Of a DNA stretch of 64,000 nt, positions 36,967-45,452 are shown one piece after another. Every line of letters starts with the position of its first letter. The first letter of the stretch is position 1. The DNA is from Sphaerospermopsis kisseleviana NIES-73. Lineage in GTDB: Bacteria > Cyanobacteriota > Cyanobacteriia > Cyanobacteriales > Nostocaceae. The notes under the pieces are model-generated. The model saw nothing but the letters and a program-made list of their open reading frames with translations. It was not told the DNA's origin and did not search any database. The position numbers and the translations under genes were made by a program. The stretch covers positions 1,058,362 through 1,122,361 of the forward strand of contig NZ_AP018314.1 in assembly GCF_002368075.1 (NCBI RefSeq), read 5' to 3'.

Positions 36967-37851
36967 ATGCAAATTCGTCGTCGTCAACCTAGTCCAGCTA
37001 TTGATGTCTCTATTGTTCGCTACCAAGCAGTATTAGAGGATGCTGAACCAAATAATATTCTTGAAGAAATTGTTTGGTATAAAGAAACAGAAGTTGAACA
37101 AATGCGGGAAAAATTGCCGTTAAAAGAACTGCAAAAAAAAGCTCTTTCCTTACCTCCTACCCGTGATTTTGTTGCTGCGTTGCGTCAAGGAAAAACTAAA
37201 CCTGCATTAATCGCAGAAGTAAAAAAAGCATCCCCCAGCAAAGGGGTTTTACGGGCAGATTTTGACCCGGTAGAAATTGCTAAAGCTTATGAAGAAGGTG
37301 GTGCAAGTTGTCTTTCTGTTCTCACAGATAAAAAGTTTTTTCAAGGTAGTTTTGATAACTTATCTTTAGTCCGTGCTGCCGTAGATTTACCATTATTATG
37401 TAAGGAATTTATTATTTATCCTTATCAAATGTATTTGGCGCGAGTGAATGGCGCAGATGCAGTTCTATTGATAGCGGCAATTCTTAGTGATCAGGATTTA
37501 CAGTATTTCATTAAAATTGCCAACGCTCTGAAAATGGCGGCTTTGATTGAAGTACATAGTTTAGAAGAACTTGACCGAGTTTTAGCTTTAGATGGTGTTT
37601 CTTTAGTTGGTATCAATAATCGCAACCTAGAAGATTTTTCTGTTGACCTCCAAACCACCTGCGAACTACTGAAAGCAAGAGGTAGTCAATTAAAGGAGAA
37701 AAATATTTTAGTCGTCAGTGAGTCAGGACTACATACACCAGAGGATTTAAGTATAGTAGAAACAGCCGGAGCATCAGCTGTACTCGTTGGTGAGTCTTTG
37801 GTAAAACAACCAGATCCAAAATTGGCAATTAATCAGCTTTTTGGTAAATAA
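36967..37851 (+). CDS. trpC: Indole-3-glycerol phosphate synthase
   Basis: 294 residues from ATG 36967 ([15 protein letters not shown]). A start at 36790 is rejected because it only adds translated heptamers. TIM-barrel with [20 protein letters not shown] (Lys/Ser phosphate contact), [56 protein letters not shown] and SESGL. Tryptophan biosynthesis. The N-terminal segment before the barrel (~60 residues) is longer than in E. coli but typical of cyanobacteria. Confidence 0.96.
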   Translation: MQIRRRQPSPAIDVSIVRYQAVLEDAEPNNILEEIVWYKETEVEQMREKLPLKELQKKALSLPPTRDFVAALRQGKTKPALIAEVKKASPSKGVLRADFDPVEIAKAYEEGGASCLSVLTDKKFFQGSFDNLSLVRAAVDLPLLCKEFIIYPYQMYLARVNGADAVLLIAAILSDQDLQYFIKIANALKMAALIEVHSLEELDRVLALDGVSLVGINNRNLEDFSVDLQTTCELLKARGSQLKEKNILVVSESGLHTPEDLSIVETAGASAVLVGESLVKQPDPKLAINQLFGK

Positions 37852-38262
37852 GACTGGGGACTGGTGACTGGTGACTAGGGACTGGTGACTAGGGACTGGT
37901 GACTAGGGACTGGTGACTGGGAAAGAAAATTTTAGATTTTAGATTTTAGATTTTAGATTGGAATTGTCAAAAACAATCCAAAATCCAAAATCCAAAATTG
38001 TATTACCAATTACCGATTACCAATTACCAATCAAGTGGTTTCTGATCAAAAATAAAGAGGAAAGGTGAAAAGGAAAGCCGAAAGCTGGCCTTTTTGCCTT
38101 TAATTTTTAAGTTTATGCCTAGAGCAGATGTGACTCTCTCAGGTACTATAATCTTCTGATGACAGACTGATTGAATTTGTAGATGAATGTCTAAAATTTG
38201 CCATCAGAATTAAATCATCCTCAAAGGATTTTGAATCTTATTGGATTTTTGGGATAGAGATA
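37852..38262. other. Intergenic with short tandem repeats
   Basis: 411 bases: GACTGGTGACTAGGG units (37856-37920), AGATTTT and ATCCAAA units to 38000, then AT-rich sequence holding the promoter of the aminotransferase gene. No gene recognised. Confidence 0.6.
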
Positions 38263-39411
38263 ATGGACGATAAGTTAATGTTGATGATTCCTGGACCTAC
38301 TCCAGTTCCAGAAGCAGCTTTACTAGCTTTGGCTAAACACCCCATTGGACACCGTACCAGTGAATTTAGTAACATGATGGGGGAGGTGACAGAAAACCTG
38401 AAATGGCTGCACCAAACCCAAAATGATGTACTGATGCTGAATGTTAGCGGTACTGGTGCGGTAGAAGCGGGAATTATTAATTTTCTGTCTCCTGGCGATC
38501 GCATTTTGGTGGGTTCTAATGGTAAGTTTGGTGAACGTTGGGTAGAAGTTGGTCAAGCTTTTGGTTTAAATGTGGAAGTTGTCACCGCAGAATGGGGACA
38601 ACCTTTAGACCCGGCTAAGTTTGGAGAAATTTTACAAGCTGACACCAACAAAGAAATTAAAGCTGTCATTATCACCCACAGCGAAACTTCTACAGGTGTA
38701 ATCAATGATTTGGCAGCTATCAATAGTCATGTAAAAGCACATAGGGAAGCTTTAATTATTGTTGATGCTGTCACCAGTTTGGGTGCTTACAATGTGGCTG
38801 TTGATGCTTTGGGATTGGATGTAGTGGCTTCCGGTTCTCAAAAAGGCTATATGATACCCCCCGGTTTAGGATTTGTGTCTGTAAGTCCTAAAGCTTGGGA
38901 AGCTTACAAAACTGCGAAGTTGCCAAAATATTATTTAGATTTAGGTAAATATCGCAAATCTACAGCTAAAAATACAACTCCTTTTACTCCCCCAGTTAAC
39001 TTAATTGTGGCACTACACACCACCTTGGGGATGATGAAAAAAGAGGGTTTAGAGTCAATTTTTGCCCGTCATGAACGCCAAAAAAATGCGACTCGTGCAG
39101 CGATGAAGGCTTTAAATTTACCATTGTTTGCAGCGGATGAATGCGCTAGTCCAGCTATTACCGCTGTATCAGTACCGGGAATGGAAGCGGATAAAATTCG
39201 GTCATTGATGAAAAAGCGGTTTGATATTGCTTTAGCTGGTGGTCAAGACCATCTGAGTAATAAAATTTTCCGTATTGGTCACTTAGGATTTGTGAGCGAT
39301 CGCGATATTCTCAGTTGTATCGCATCATTAGAAATTGTACTGGCAGAAGTTGGGTATGAAAACTTTACCCCTGGTGCTGGTATCGCTGCTGCTGCTAAGG
39401 TTTTTGGATAA
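38263..39411 (+). CDS. Class V aminotransferase (alanine/serine--glyoxylate type)
   Basis: 382 residues. PLP-dependent fold: MLMIPGPTPVPEAALLALAK, HRTSEFSNMM, NVSGTGAVEAGI, then VVDAVTSLG-like VDAVTSLGAYN and the PLP Lys in SGSQKGYMIPPGLGF. C-terminal FRIGHLGFVSDRDIL is typical. Probably photorespiratory glyoxylate to glycine conversion. Family members in cyanobacteria have long been labelled soluble hydrogenase small subunit, which the sequence does not support. Confidence 0.9.
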   Translation: MDDKLMLMIPGPTPVPEAALLALAKHPIGHRTSEFSNMMGEVTENLKWLHQTQNDVLMLNVSGTGAVEAGIINFLSPGDRILVGSNGKFGERWVEVGQAFGLNVEVVTAEWGQPLDPAKFGEILQADTNKEIKAVIITHSETSTGVINDLAAINSHVKAHREALIIVDAVTSLGAYNVAVDALGLDVVASGSQKGYMIPPGLGFVSVSPKAWEAYKTAKLPKYYLDLGKYRKSTAKNTTPFTPPVNLIVALHTTLGMMKKEGLESIFARHERQKNATRAAMKALNLPLFAADECASPAITAVSVPGMEADKIRSLMKKRFDIALAGGQDHLSNKIFRIGHLGFVSDRDILSCIASLEIVLAEVGYENFTPGAGIAAAAKVFG

Positions 39412-39751
39412 GGTCAGTGACTGGGGACTGGGGACTGGGTTATCAACTTCCTCCTGCCCTCTGCCCTCTGCCTCCTGCCTTCTGACTCCTGCCTCCTGAC
39501 TCCTGACTTCTAACAATAAAAGGGCAAGTGATTTGATCAACTTGCCCTTTTAATTTGGATGTCAATAATTCAAAATTCTCAGCATCAATTTTTCGATCTA
39601 TCAAACTTTGCCCAGGGCAGAGTTGACTTGACATACCTTATTTCTCCTGAATTAGCTCAACCGTTTCATATTGAATTTGCATACAGTTAGCCGCCAGAAT
39701 ATTGACCAGAATAGTTACCAGCAATGGATTTTCTAGTATTCCATTGCTTAC
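39412..39751. other. Intergenic with repeats and a terminator
   Basis: CTGGGGA and TGCCTCC/TCTGCCT units (39420-39510) followed by a hairpin and about 200 bases of AT-rich sequence without a recognisable gene. Frames on the minus strand (39328-39634) translate the repeats. Confidence 0.6.
39518..39551 (+). terminator. Rho-independent-like hairpin after the aminotransferase gene
   Basis: AAAAGGGCAAGT and ACTTGCCCTTTT arms (12 bp) around a GATTTGATCA loop, with flanking A and T tracts; works on both strands. Confidence 0.8.
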
Positions 39752-39943
39752 CTATGCAGTCTCCAACCAATCATAAATTTGTTCTAACTGCTCTAGGGTA
39801 ATCAACCCATACTGCCACAGGATCATGGTTAAAGAGCCTGTATCCTGCTCCCGATGACGCAAAGCCACAGACAGAGAAGCGGCTGAGATCGCCAAATCTT
39901 CTTGGAGAAAATTAATCAAACGAGAATATCTTGATTGTGCCAT
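39752..39943 (-). CDS. DUF2949 family protein
   Basis: 63 residues from ATG 39943 (MAQSRYSRLINFLQEDLAIS), chosen because GGAGGTGAG lies 6-14 bases upstream; a longer frame to 39979 would put that site inside the gene. Helical protein with ALRHREQDTGSLTMILWQYG and LITLEQLEQIYDWLE. Small cyanobacterial family of unknown function. Confidence 0.8.
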   Translation of the reverse strand: MAQSRYSRLINFLQEDLAISAASLSVALRHREQDTGSLTMILWQYGLITLEQLEQIYDWLETA

Positions 39944-40496
39944 TTGTATCTCACCTCCTTGAGTAGAGTGTATTATCATATATCCTTTCCTCTTTTCTCA
40001 GTGATCTAAAGCCAGTATTTTATGTGTCACTGTGCTATGACTGAATAAATCCTCAAACACTTTCACCATCCAAAATCCAAAATCCAAAATCCAAAATCCA
40101 AAATCCAAAATCCAAAATCGTATAACTTTCGTACTGCTTGTTTCCCCCAATCTCAAGTAACAGGAACTATAAGTTAAATTGGCTTGATTCTCTTGAGTTT
40201 TTTGTGCTTAATGTAATTACATCTGAAGTATCCAAGATTCCATAGCCTATAGTCCTCTATTGATTACTATTTACACTTATGTCAAAAGAAGGATTTTTCC
40301 AGTGAAACTTTGAAGTCGGGTTTTTCATTGGGGAAAAGCGAGATCCGATGTTATGATAACTGCTGCTAAATATTAACCTCTATATTTTACGGAATAGTTT
40401 TTTTACCAAAATATCTTCATACAAAATTGACAGATTCCTCATAGGTGACTGGTGACTGGTGACTGGGGACTGGTGACTGGGAAGAATAACTAATGA
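39944..40496. other. Intergenic between DUF2949 and DUF192 genes
   Basis: 553 bases. ATCCAAA units at 40068-40118 and TGACTGG units at 40444-40482 frame AT-rich sequence. No coding frame or structured RNA I can name. Confidence 0.5.
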
Positions 40497-41015
40497 CTAA
40501 TAACTTGGGTTGAAAAATTCAATTTTTACTTTGTCACCTACCTGTAAACCTAATTCTGTAGCTCGTTTGGATCTCAGTTCAATTACTTGGTCTATTGGTA
40601 CGTTAGGACCATAGGTGGGACAAGGTTCACTTTTACAGGGGGGTGCAGCGGTCTCAATGTACTTGATTACTCCATCCTGAAGAAAGACCATATCTAAAGA
40701 TACGGGGACATTCAACATCCAAAAACTGACTGGTTGGGCTGAGGGAAATACAAATAACATTCCCCTGTCATCGGGTAAAGCTGGTCTATACATCAACCCC
40801 ATAGCCTGTTGTTCTGGTGTTTTTGCGACTTCTAGGTTAATTTTTGTGCCGTTGGGAATGGTAGCTTGAGCAGAGATTGGCAAATTTTGACCTTTAGGGG
40901 TTTGTAATTGGACTTGAGAGGTTGATGTAGTAGTGGGTTCGGCGGTGGTTGGGGGTGAACAGCCAATGAGTAAAACACTCAGGAGTAGATACAATACAGT
41001 TTGCCGACGCAACAT
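40497..41015 (-). CDS. DUF192 family lipoprotein
   Basis: 172 residues. A lipoprotein signal (LYLLLSVLLIGCS, Cys 19) and a Thr/Ser-rich linker precede a DUF192 domain: INLEVAKTPEQQAMGLMYRP, DDRGMLFVFPSAQPVSFWML, DMVFLQDGVIKYIE and APPCKSEPCPTYGP. The domain is widespread in exported bacterial and archaeal proteins; function unknown. Minus-strand single gene; its 3' end lies in short repeats. Confidence 0.9.
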   Translation of the reverse strand: MLRRQTVLYLLLSVLLIGCSPPTTAEPTTTSTSQVQLQTPKGQNLPISAQATIPNGTKINLEVAKTPEQQAMGLMYRPALPDDRGMLFVFPSAQPVSFWMLNVPVSLDMVFLQDGVIKYIETAAPPCKSEPCPTYGPNVPIDQVIELRSKRATELGLQVGDKVKIEFFNPSY

Positions 41016-41321
41016 AAGCTGTTGAAAATTTAAGTTTCTAAATGGACTATTGCTTTTATCATAAGTTCCCTAACTAGGCTTTGCTGTTCGCGTAGCGTGC
41101 CGTTAGGTATAAAAGTCTTTTCGTGGGGCAGGCAAAAGGAAAGGTGAACAATGGCAAAATAAAGAGCTATTCACTTAATAATGTGGTTTTTTTTATTTAG
41201 ATTTCGATTTTACAGAAATTTCTGCAAAATAGCCCGCTATTGGCAATTATTTTTTTTCAGGAGATTTTTCTGTGATGTGGCCACAAGTTAGATCCCCCCA
41301 ACCCTTAGAAAGGGGGGTTAA
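41016..41321. other. Intergenic with mini-repeats
   Basis: Contains TTCGCGTAGCGTGCCGTTAGG (41088-41108), related to repeats near 15126 and 61190, and an inverted CCCCCC...GGGGGG stem (41295-41318). No gene. Confidence 0.5.
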
Positions 41322-41432
41322 TCAGGGATTTTGCTGACTATTACCGGTTCTATCAACGCTGACTAAGGGAATACCCCAGTCAAATCGAGCGTTAAAGTTT
41401 TGACTTACTAATAAACGCAAACCTATACCGAC
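41322..41432 (-). pseudogene. C-terminal remnant of ShlB/FhaC-type outer-membrane transporter
   Basis: A start-less frame reads VGIGLRLLVSQNFNARFDWG followed by IPLVSVDRTGNSQQNP and a stop. The final beta-strands of two-partner-secretion transporters (TpsB/ShlB) in cyanobacteria end with just such an ARFDWGIPL strand. Only ~36 residues remain of ~550. Past 41432 the sequence turns into an unrelated HIP1-containing spacer, then a GCATTCGG repeat. Confidence 0.6.
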
Positions 41433-41484
41433 TCATGACAGCGATCGCCAAATCCTAAAATATTGGCGAACAATTATCAATTTT

Positions 41485-41545
41485 TATCTCAGGTTATTTT
41501 CCGAATGCCTGTCTGCCGACAGGCAGGCTTCGCCCCTACTGACTC
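41485..41545. repeat. GCATTCGG-family repeat with CTGTCTGCCGACAG insert
   Basis: TCTCAGGTTATTTTCCGAATGC is followed by CTGTCTGCCGACAGGCAG, a perfect small palindrome, and GCTTCGCCCCTACTGACTCC. The right half of the GGGCGAAGCATTCGG element interrupted by a second palindrome. Confidence 0.65.
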
Positions 41546-41560
41546 CTGCTGTATGTTGAT

Positions 41561-42169
41561 CTACTTAGGTTTTGCAAAAATAGTTAGCAATACTGGACCC
41601 AATAAATAGTAATGACCTAAACACAAAAGTCCAGCATCAGATCCTAATTTTTCACGTTGTTCTTGATGATAAAATTTAACTGCAACCGGCGAATTTGCCA
41701 TTAATTGAAAAGGGGATGTATTAGCAGTTATATCAACTAAATAAAAGCTTCCACCGGGAACAAGTACCCTGGCAATTTCACTTAAAACTTGTTCTGGTTG
41801 AGGATAATGTAAAAAACTGATAGTGTTAAAAACTGCATCAAATTGACCTTCAGCAAAAGGAAGTGATTCTGCATTACCTTCAATATAAATTAAGCGTGGA
41901 CGGTGCTGATTACTTTGTCTGGCAACCCGCAACATTTGGGGAGATAAATCTAAACCAGTACCGCGTAAGTCAGGAAATTGACTGGCTAATCTATTTAATA
42001 AGCGTCCAGTTCCACAACCTAAATCTAAAACATTGGCATTGGCTGGGATTTCGATGTGGGAAATTAATCTTTTATGGATAGCTTGGTAAATAAAAGAAGG
42101 AAATGTCCAATCGTAACTTGATGCCCAACGATCAAATAGTTGTTTTTTATTATTGATAAAATTATTCAT
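41561..42169 (-). CDS. Class I SAM-dependent methyltransferase
   Basis: 202 residues. Motif I VLDLGCGTGRLLNRLA (~residues 45-60), motif II region GTGLDLSPQMLRVAR, FDAVFNTISFLHY and LVPGGSFYLVDI. Methyltransf_11/25 type; resembles menaquinone/tocopherol-style or small-molecule methylases, no substrate can be named. Ends within a repeat-rich spacer. Confidence 0.85.
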   Translation of the reverse strand: MNNFINNKKQLFDRWASSYDWTFPSFIYQAIHKRLISHIEIPANANVLDLGCGTGRLLNRLASQFPDLRGTGLDLSPQMLRVARQSNQHRPRLIYIEGNAESLPFAEGQFDAVFNTISFLHYPQPEQVLSEIARVLVPGGSFYLVDITANTSPFQLMANSPVAVKFYHQEQREKLGSDAGLLCLGHYYLLGPVLLTIFAKPK

Positions 42170-42446
42170 AGTTGTATGGGAATAGAAAATAGGTAAGAAT
42201 TCAGGAGTCAGGAGTCAGGAGTCAGGAGTTAGAATGCTTATGAAATCAGGAATAGAGACAAGTGATATTTTCTGAAAATCATCATAACTTACTGGAAAAG
42301 CCTTTATTCTTCTGACTTAGAGTATTTTCTATCCTGAATCATTACGAAAATAGCAATATCTTCTATTGTAATTTGAATTTGCTTTGATTGCAGAAAATCA
42401 AATACCCAACTTTTTCCAGAAGTCAGGTATCTTGTTGAATTACGAA

Positions 42447-43046
42447 TTACAAAGTAGCTAAAAGTTCCTTTAATCTTTCATTTCCGTCCCGAAATACGGA
42501 CCAACCATCTCCGACTAAAACAGCTTGTACTTTGGTTAATGTTGCTAATCTGTGAACAGAAGCAATAGCTTGTTTTCGATTTAACAGCTTGTCATCGGAT
42601 AAAATAGTTAAAGTATCTGCTGAACGCGATCGCACTAAATCACCAATAATCAAAGTTGTGTCCTCTAGTAGTAAAGCTAGTTCACCGGGAGTTTTTGAAC
42701 CTTGGAGTTCCATCACTTTCAGTCCTGGGACAAATTCTTCACCATCACTCAACCAGCGATCGCACGCTATTGGGAAATTTTCCTTTTCAGCTATCGGTGC
42801 TGCAATTTTCGCATAAGTTTGACTGGCAATTTCCTTAGCTGCTCGCAGATGATCGGAGTTTGTCAGGATAATCCAAACCACACCACCGAGAGATTCCAGA
42901 TGATGCCAATCATGGTTTGATAAAGCTACTGGATCAATTAATATATTACCCTCTGGACGAATCCAGGCGAAGCCATTGAAATCAATATTTCTTGTCGGGT
43001 TAAAACAAGACCAGGTATATAAATCGGTACGGTGCAAAGATTTCAT
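42447..43046 (-). CDS. MBL-fold metallo-hydrolase-like protein with degenerate metal motif
   Basis: 199 residues from ATG 43046 (MKSLHRTDLYTWSCFNPTRN); a start at 43085 adds 13 residues. Metallo-beta-lactamase-like layout: WIRPEGNILIDPVALS, IILTNSDHLRAA at the place of the HxHxDH motif, LQGSKTPGELALLLED, LIIGDLVRS. The first two His of the motif are Thr and Ser, leaving DH, so metal binding is likely altered. A cyanobacterial glyoxalase-II-like family of unknown function. Confidence 0.75.
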   Translation of the reverse strand: MKSLHRTDLYTWSCFNPTRNIDFNGFAWIRPEGNILIDPVALSNHDWHHLESLGGVVWIILTNSDHLRAAKEIASQTYAKIAAPIAEKENFPIACDRWLSDGEEFVPGLKVMELQGSKTPGELALLLEDTTLIIGDLVRSRSADTLTILSDDKLLNRKQAIASVHRLATLTKVQAVLVGDGWSVFRDGNERLKELLATL

Positions 43047-43233
43047 GATGATTCTGACTTGAGAACCTGCGATAGTTTGTGTCAATTAGGTAGCATCAAT
43101 AATAATCTATAATAATCTATCATTGATACTCACCTAATTGCGAAAATTTTGCAATTTCTCTTGTCACAACCACCAGGAATGGAACTTGATCATCTCCAGG
43201 CTGGAAACCCAGAGATTGTCAAGCTGCGAAAAA

Positions 43234-44823
43234 CTAAACGGGACGATAAACGCGATAGTTGATGCTGGGGAAAATATTATCCATTAATTCCACTTTTTCC
43301 AACCAACCGCTATCAACTTTACCGACTTTTACATCTTCATAGAGTTTATTAAATCTCATTAAGTGCGATCGCGTTCTTCTCACCGCATAGGGAACCATAG
43401 TTCCCGTCCGCATAATAAACGCCCAGTCAGAAGATTGCGCTAACAACAACTCCCGCGCTGCTTGGTTTAAAGCTTTCCATTGCAACTCATCCTCTGGTTC
43501 TAACTGGGAAATTTCAATCATCCGTTCCGCGGCTTTATGTAAATGCGGGTAAATCCAAGCATTAGTGTCATTTAACCAATATTCATGGAAACCTTTATAA
43601 CCCCAACTGGACTGAGAAGGACGACAGACTTGTTGATTCTGGTTAGCTCGTAAATAATCAGCTAAATGGGTCATTTCATAAGTTCCCTGATCGTACCATG
43701 ACTTACGGAACAGGTAATCAATAAACCAAGGACCCTCATACCACCAATGACCGAACAACTCCGCATCATAAGGAGAAACAATAATCGGAGGCCGTCCCAT
43801 GATCCCGTGTAAATGTTCCGCTTGTCTTTCCCGATTATACATAAAGTTAGCAGCGTGTTCTGCGGATTTTTCCCTTGCCCAGTAAGGATCATACAAAGCC
43901 TTATCAGAGAGACCTAAGCCACGTCCGGTAATCTTATGATATTTAATTCCCGTATTTTTACGCTGTCCATTGGGCATGATATAGGGTTTGATGTACTCAT
44001 ATTCTGCTTCCCAACCCAAATCCTTATAAAATTCCCGATATTCAGCAGCACCGGGATAACCCACTTCCGAAGACCATACTTGTTGAGAAGATTCATGGTC
44101 ACGACCAAAAGCAGCAACACCTGTTTCTGTAAAAATTGGCGCGTAAGTACCAAAGCGGGGACGGGGACGGGCGTATAAAATCCCATGTCCATCGGTGAGG
44201 AAATAACGCAAACCAGCATCCGCCAGCATTCGTTCCAAACCTTCATAGTAAGCACATTCAGGCAACCAAATACCTCTAGGCGCTTGACCAAAAGTTTCTG
44301 CGTAATGTTCACAAGCCACCTGAAGTTGCGCCCATACAGCTTGGGGATACATCTTCATTAAGGGTAAATACCCATGAGTAGCACCGCAAGTTATGATTTC
44401 TAGGTTGTTTGTATCTTGGTATTGTTTGAAAGCTGTTACTAAATCACCCTGATATTTTTCCCAAACCTGACGAGCTTCATTAAATTCAGTGGCGTAATGT
44501 TCAGCCAAATAACGCATATGTCCATTGTGGATATTGCGTTCTGCTTCCAATTCTATTAGTTCTTCTAACTTGGCTAAATGTTCATTATAGCGTTCTTGTA
44601 ACAGAGGATCACGGAGCATGGAAACCAGAGGCGGTGTCATACTCATCGTGATTTTAAAGTCGATGCCGTCTCGCTTTAAGCCTTCAAATACTTTCAATAA
44701 AGGAATGTAGGTTTCTGTAATAGCCTCATAAAGCCATTCCTCTTCCAGCACATAGTCACTTTCCGGGTGACGAACGAAGGGTAAATGTGCATGAAGTACA
44801 AGTGCGACGTAACCTATAGACAT
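43234..44823 (-). CDS. 1,4-alpha-glucan branching enzyme, GH57 family
   Basis: 529 residues. GH57 barrel: GYVALVLHAHLPFVRHPESD (motif 1 with His), IWLPECAYYEGLERML carrying the nucleophile Glu (~residue 190), SPYDAELFGHWWYEGP with the acid Asp (~residue 354) and a C-terminal DUF1957 domain. Introduces alpha-1,6 branches in glycogen. Divergent from the MAA cluster. Confidence 0.93.
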   Translation of the reverse strand: MSIGYVALVLHAHLPFVRHPESDYVLEEEWLYEAITETYIPLLKVFEGLKRDGIDFKITMSMTPPLVSMLRDPLLQERYNEHLAKLEELIELEAERNIHNGHMRYLAEHYATEFNEARQVWEKYQGDLVTAFKQYQDTNNLEIITCGATHGYLPLMKMYPQAVWAQLQVACEHYAETFGQAPRGIWLPECAYYEGLERMLADAGLRYFLTDGHGILYARPRPRFGTYAPIFTETGVAAFGRDHESSQQVWSSEVGYPGAAEYREFYKDLGWEAEYEYIKPYIMPNGQRKNTGIKYHKITGRGLGLSDKALYDPYWAREKSAEHAANFMYNRERQAEHLHGIMGRPPIIVSPYDAELFGHWWYEGPWFIDYLFRKSWYDQGTYEMTHLADYLRANQNQQVCRPSQSSWGYKGFHEYWLNDTNAWIYPHLHKAAERMIEISQLEPEDELQWKALNQAARELLLAQSSDWAFIMRTGTMVPYAVRRTRSHLMRFNKLYEDVKVGKVDSGWLEKVELMDNIFPSINYRVYRPV

Positions 44824-45256
44824 AATAGTTTTGGGGTGGGTTGTAAATTGAAGGTCGAGAGTTTGGCAGAAATTAACAATATTTTAAGATGATATCGGGA
44901 TCGTGAAGGAAGTTTTATTAGTCAAGCCCCACATCTGAGATTTGAGCAAAGAATATCTACCCGCAGATAGTTGTCATCAAGCAATCCCAAGTATTTTTCC
45001 TGAGTTATGTGTTGGCGATCATGTGATTATCATACAATAAATTATTTGGCAAGTATCTAGAACACTGAAAAAAATAGAATTTTTGTAAGTTAAAACAGTT
45101 TCTATTAATTTAATAAATACATAAACTTTTCACAAACTATAAGCAACAACTAAATGTTACTCTTTATTAAGAACATTAATTAAATCTAAAAACTTACTTC
45201 CAAATCACCACAGAAGATGAGAAAACTTAACATTTAGTTACATTTTCGGTGAAAGT
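44824..45256. other. Divergent intergenic region upstream of the MAA cluster
   Basis: 433 AT-rich bases between the GH57 gene and the MAA genes, expected to hold both promoters. No RNA motif recognised. A short leader ORF begins at 45257. Confidence 0.5.
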
Positions 45257-45418
45257 ATGAGTAAATTTGCTACCCAGCCGACTTGTTGGCAAGATGCAAA
45301 TGTTAAATCTGAAACATCGGTTTATCTGATTGATGTTGTTGAAGCTTTTGCAAAAAAAAGACCTGTTCAAATAAATTCAATTTCTACAAGAGCAGAACTT
45401 TTTGATCTTCCATATTGA
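45257..45418 (+). CDS. Leader ORF upstream of the MAA cyclase
   Basis: 53 residues from ATG (MSKFATQPTCWQDANVKSET, then SVYLIDVVEAFAKKRPVQIN) ending 35 bases before the cyclase start. GTGAAAGT precedes it at the right distance to serve weakly for translation. It could be a short upstream ORF, a gene remnant, or an N-terminal piece split off the cyclase. I do not recognise it. Confidence 0.4.
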   Translation: MSKFATQPTCWQDANVKSETSVYLIDVVEAFAKKRPVQINSISTRAELFDLPY

Positions 45419-45452
45419 CCAAATTACAAAAATCAGAAAAAGGCCAGTTGAA

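Noticed and set aside
38263-39411. Soluble hydrogenase small subunit label
   Set aside because: Sequence is a PLP-dependent class V aminotransferase with the SGSQKG lysine; no hydrogenase motifs.
39443-39634. Minus-strand 63-residue frame
   Set aside because: Runs through the terminator hairpin and TCTGCCT repeats; no conserved look.
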